Shown here in pieces: positions 62,167 through 64,000 of a stretch of DNA of 64,000 bases. The position numbers were made by a program, and so were the translations under genes. This DNA comes from MED-G116 sp038107835 (GTDB taxonomy: Bacteria; Pseudomonadota; Alphaproteobacteria; Puniceispirillales; Puniceispirillaceae): NCBI GenBank assembly GCA_038107835.1, contig JAYNHH010000005.1, forward strand, positions 1 through 64,000, written 5' to 3'. Positions within the stretch are counted from its first letter, which is position 1, and every line of letters starts with the position of its first letter. The notes below the pieces were generated by a model, which was not told the DNA's origin, did not search any database, and saw nothing but the letters and a program-made list of their open reading frames with translations.

Positions 62167-62829
62167 TCAGCCCTTTTGCTGTGCGCCCACGGCGCGGGTA
62201 ATGTCCCTAAACACAGAGGTAAACATCGCATCGGTTAGGCGACCGGTCTGCGTGTTGTAGCGCGAACAATGATAGGAGCTGATCAACCGGTATCTGTTGG
62301 CAATCAGGTGGTTGCTCTGATGGGCGAATGGATAGGTGGCCAATCGACAGTCAAAACAGCGAAGCACTGCATCATGGGCCAGTTTGCCAAGCGCAAGGAT
62401 GGTCTGAAGGTTGGTCATTGCCACAATTTCACGCGCCAGAAAGGGGCGGCATGACGTGGCCTCCGCGGCGGTGGGCCTGTTCTGTGGCGGCACACAGCGG
62501 ACAGCATTTGTGATGCGCACATCATTCAGCGTCACGCCATCGCCCGCATGACCGTTATAGGTGCCGGTCGCCAATCCGAAACGACCTAGCATCTGATAGA
62601 GGTAACCGCCCGCAGAATCCCCGGTGAAGGGGCGGCCAGTGGCATTCGCACCCTTCAGACCTGGCGCCAGACCGACAATCAGAAGCCGCGCCGAAAGCGG
62701 GCCGACAGCATCAACCGGTGCATTGTGCCAATGCGGGTGGCTGTCACGATATCTGTTGCGAAAGCTGCGAAGGCGCGGACATTTGCCACAATTGGGTGAG
62801 GGTGGGGTAAAGCTGGCTGTGGCTGTCAT
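62167..62829 (-). CDS. uracil-DNA glycosylase, family 5 (UDGb) type
   Basis: 220 residues from MTATASFTPP; the frame to 62964 is excluded because it enters the neighbouring gene. Iron-sulfur cysteines are visible at 14, 17, 112 and 127. Motif A is GLAPGLKGANATGRPF near 53-68, and motif B HCSRYNTQTGRLT fits family 5. It removes uracil and related deaminated bases from DNA. Confidence 0.9.
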   Translation of the reverse strand: MTATASFTPPSPNCGKCPRLRSFRNRYRDSHPHWHNAPVDAVGPLSARLLIVGLAPGLKGANATGRPFTGDSAGGYLYQMLGRFGLATGTYNGHAGDGVTLNDVRITNAVRCVPPQNRPTAAEATSCRPFLAREIVAMTNLQTILALGKLAHDAVLRCFDCRLATYPFAHQSNHLIANRYRLISSYHCSRYNTQTGRLTDAMFTSVFRDITRAVGAQQKG

Positions 62830-62848
62830 ATGTTCCTGGTCACGCTGA

Positions 62849-63421
62849 TCAATCACCGGCCTCGTCGCTGCTTTCCGGCTTTGGCCGGGGCGCACGGGTA
62901 ATCTGGTGGCGAATGCTCTCCATCTCGATGAATTCATCAGCCATCCGGCGCAGCGAGTCAGCAACCATTGGCGGTGATGTCCTGGTACTGGATACCACAG
63001 TCACCTTCACCGCCATGCCCTGGACATCCTCAAGCAGGCGGCAGAAGTCCCCGTCACCAGAAAACAGCACCGCATGGTCGATATGTGGCGCGAGCTTCAA
63101 CACATCGAGCGCCAGTTCCATATCCATATTGCCCTTGACCCGCCGCTTTCCCGTATCGGGGTCGGTAAATTCACGCGTCAGCTTGCTGACCACGGCATAG
63201 CCATTGTAATCCAGCCAGTCGATCAGAGGGCGCAGGGGCGAGAATTCTTGGTCCTCGGGCAGAGCAGTGTAGTAATAGGCGCGCAGCAGGTTGGTGTCCT
63301 GGGCAAAAAAGGCGCGCATCTTGGCGTAGTCGATATCCATGCCGAGCGCTCGTGCGGCGGCGTAGAAATTAGATCCATCAATGAAAAGAGCAGTACGCTC
63401 ATTGGCGTTGGTCACTGTCAT
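62849..63421 (-). CDS. NYN-domain (LabA/DUF88) protein
   Basis: 190 residues. NYN/PIN-like acidic motifs: FIDGSNFYAAA with Asp15, KGNMDMELALDV and FSGDGDFCRLLEDV. These proteins are likely metal-dependent ribonucleases; targets are unknown. The tail (APRPKPESSDEAGD) is disordered. Common in alphaproteobacteria beside folK and smpB. Confidence 0.9.
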   Translation of the reverse strand: MTVTNANERTALFIDGSNFYAAARALGMDIDYAKMRAFFAQDTNLLRAYYYTALPEDQEFSPLRPLIDWLDYNGYAVVSKLTREFTDPDTGKRRVKGNMDMELALDVLKLAPHIDHAVLFSGDGDFCRLLEDVQGMAVKVTVVSSTRTSPPMVADSLRRMADEFIEMESIRHQITRAPRPKPESSDEAGD

Positions 63422-63550
63422 GTTATTCCTGTTTTTTAAAAAGGTAGTCGGATAAATTTGCTAGGCGGTTTATTCGATTGCGTGTAATAAATGACGTCGG
63501 GCAGTTCTGAGAAAACGAGCCGCAAACAGCTGATGTTAGTAAAAAACACA

Positions 63551-63568
63551 ACTGGATTTTTGTCCAGT
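63551..63568 (-). terminator. possible intrinsic terminator, minus strand
   Basis: ACTGGA-6-base loop-TCCAGT; read on the minus strand the stem is followed after 4 bases by TTTTTT. No minus-strand gene feeds it from the right within the window, so its use is unclear. It lies in the 246-base gap between the NYN gene and folK. Confidence 0.4.
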
Positions 63569-63667
63569 CAAATTGAGCAGAGAGACAGTCATCAGTGAAG
63601 CGATATCCGCACCGGCCTGAATGATCCTGTCAATCCGAAACCTGCCATTTTTATCAAGGGAAAATCA

Positions 63668-64000
63668 GTGAAAACTCCGGCCACCCGCATCATCCTCGGA
63701 ATTGGCGCCAATCTCATCCCTGATGGCTATGAAACGCCGCAACAGGGATGTGCGGCAGCGATCGGGCAGCTCACCCAGCATGATATCAGGGTTCTGGATC
63801 AATCCCGATGGTTCGAAACAGCGCCGGTGCCGATTTCGGACCAGCCCTGGTTCGTCAATGCCGTGATCCTGGCTGAAACGGAACTGCCCGCAGAGGCGGC
63901 GCTGGCGGCACTGCATCGGATTGAAAAGCAGTTTGGGCGCACACGCAACCAGCGCAACGAGGCGCGCGTTCTGGATATTGATCTGGTGGACTATGGCGGC
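63668..64000 (+). CDS. folK: 2-amino-4-hydroxy-6-hydroxymethyldihydropteridine pyrophosphokinase, 3' end outside window
   Basis: 111 codons are visible from GTG at 63668, preceded by AAGGGAAA. HPPK motifs: LGIGANLIPDG at the start, ETAPVPISDQPWFVNAV, and the catalytic block FGRTRNQRNEARVLDIDL just before the window ends. It transfers pyrophosphate to the pterin in folate synthesis. Confidence 0.93.
   Translation, partial: MKTPATRIILGIGANLIPDGYETPQQGCAAAIGQLTQHDIRVLDQSRWFETAPVPISDQPWFVNAVILAETELPAEAALAALHRIEKQFGRTRNQRNEARVLDIDLVDYGG

Overview
This window most likely comes from an alphaproteobacterium, probably a marine heterotroph. I infer this from the density of families typical of that class: DUF2842, DUF2244, DUF952, DUF6732, the DUF4212/VC_2705 symporter pair, a DUF1365/CFAS-like lipid cluster, and CobN-type B12 genes written as tightly overlapping operons. 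A SAR116-like lineage would fit, but nothing seen here proves it. Coding density is very high, many start and stop codons overlap as ATGA or TGATG, and there is no phage, insertion sequence, CRISPR array, rRNA or tRNA that I can recognise.

Layout. 1-7.7 kb: an exported DUF1800/DUF1501 pair, yaaA, a two-subunit sodium:solute symporter with a strong terminator, and small or hypothetical genes. 7.8-18.2 kb: aldo/keto reductases, a minus-strand catabolic operon (SDR, class III aminotransferase, class II aldolase, flavin reductase), tungstate-type ABC transporter genes tupBC without tupA, small housekeeping genes and galM. 18.4-23.4 kb: a lipid-modification cluster (FAD oxidoreductase, DUF1365, CFAS-like methyltransferase, DUF3833) converging on NTF2-like and SDR genes. 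23.5-26.5 kb: one very large gene fusing an APH-type kinase, an M23/LytM domain and a class III aminotransferase.

27.8-49.2 kb is the main cobalamin (B12) region: cobC, a cobalamin riboswitch in front of a HupE/UreJ-type putative cobalt importer, then cobW-cobN-cobO-cobQ, cobD (minus), a small DUF6732 membrane protein, cbiX-cobH-cobL-cobI-cbiG/cobJ-cobM, cobB and cobA (minus), and cbiD-cobK. A second locus at 56.3-59.4 kb (minus) holds the nucleotide-loop genes: ribazole phosphatase, cobS/V, cobT/U and cobU/P. Together these cover most of corrin ring contraction, side-chain amidation, adenosylation and lower-ligand attachment. The corrin-ring set looks like the early-cobalt (anaerobic-type) route: CbiX, CbiG and CbiD are present, while CobG/CobZ and CobF are not seen. 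Yet a full CobN, the large subunit of the late cobaltochelatase, is also present without CobS/CobT. This mixture, together with several His/Cys-rich metal-handling proteins, is the most interesting system here.

49.3-64 kb: beta-oxidation genes (thiolase and a FadJ-like fusion), two transporters, DUF2842, a SprT-like protease overlapping a 2OG-Fe(II) oxygenase-like gene, hpf, the second B12 locus, threonine/serine dehydratase, dapA, smpB, a family-5 uracil-DNA glycosylase, a NYN-domain protein, and the start of folK, which runs off the end of the window.
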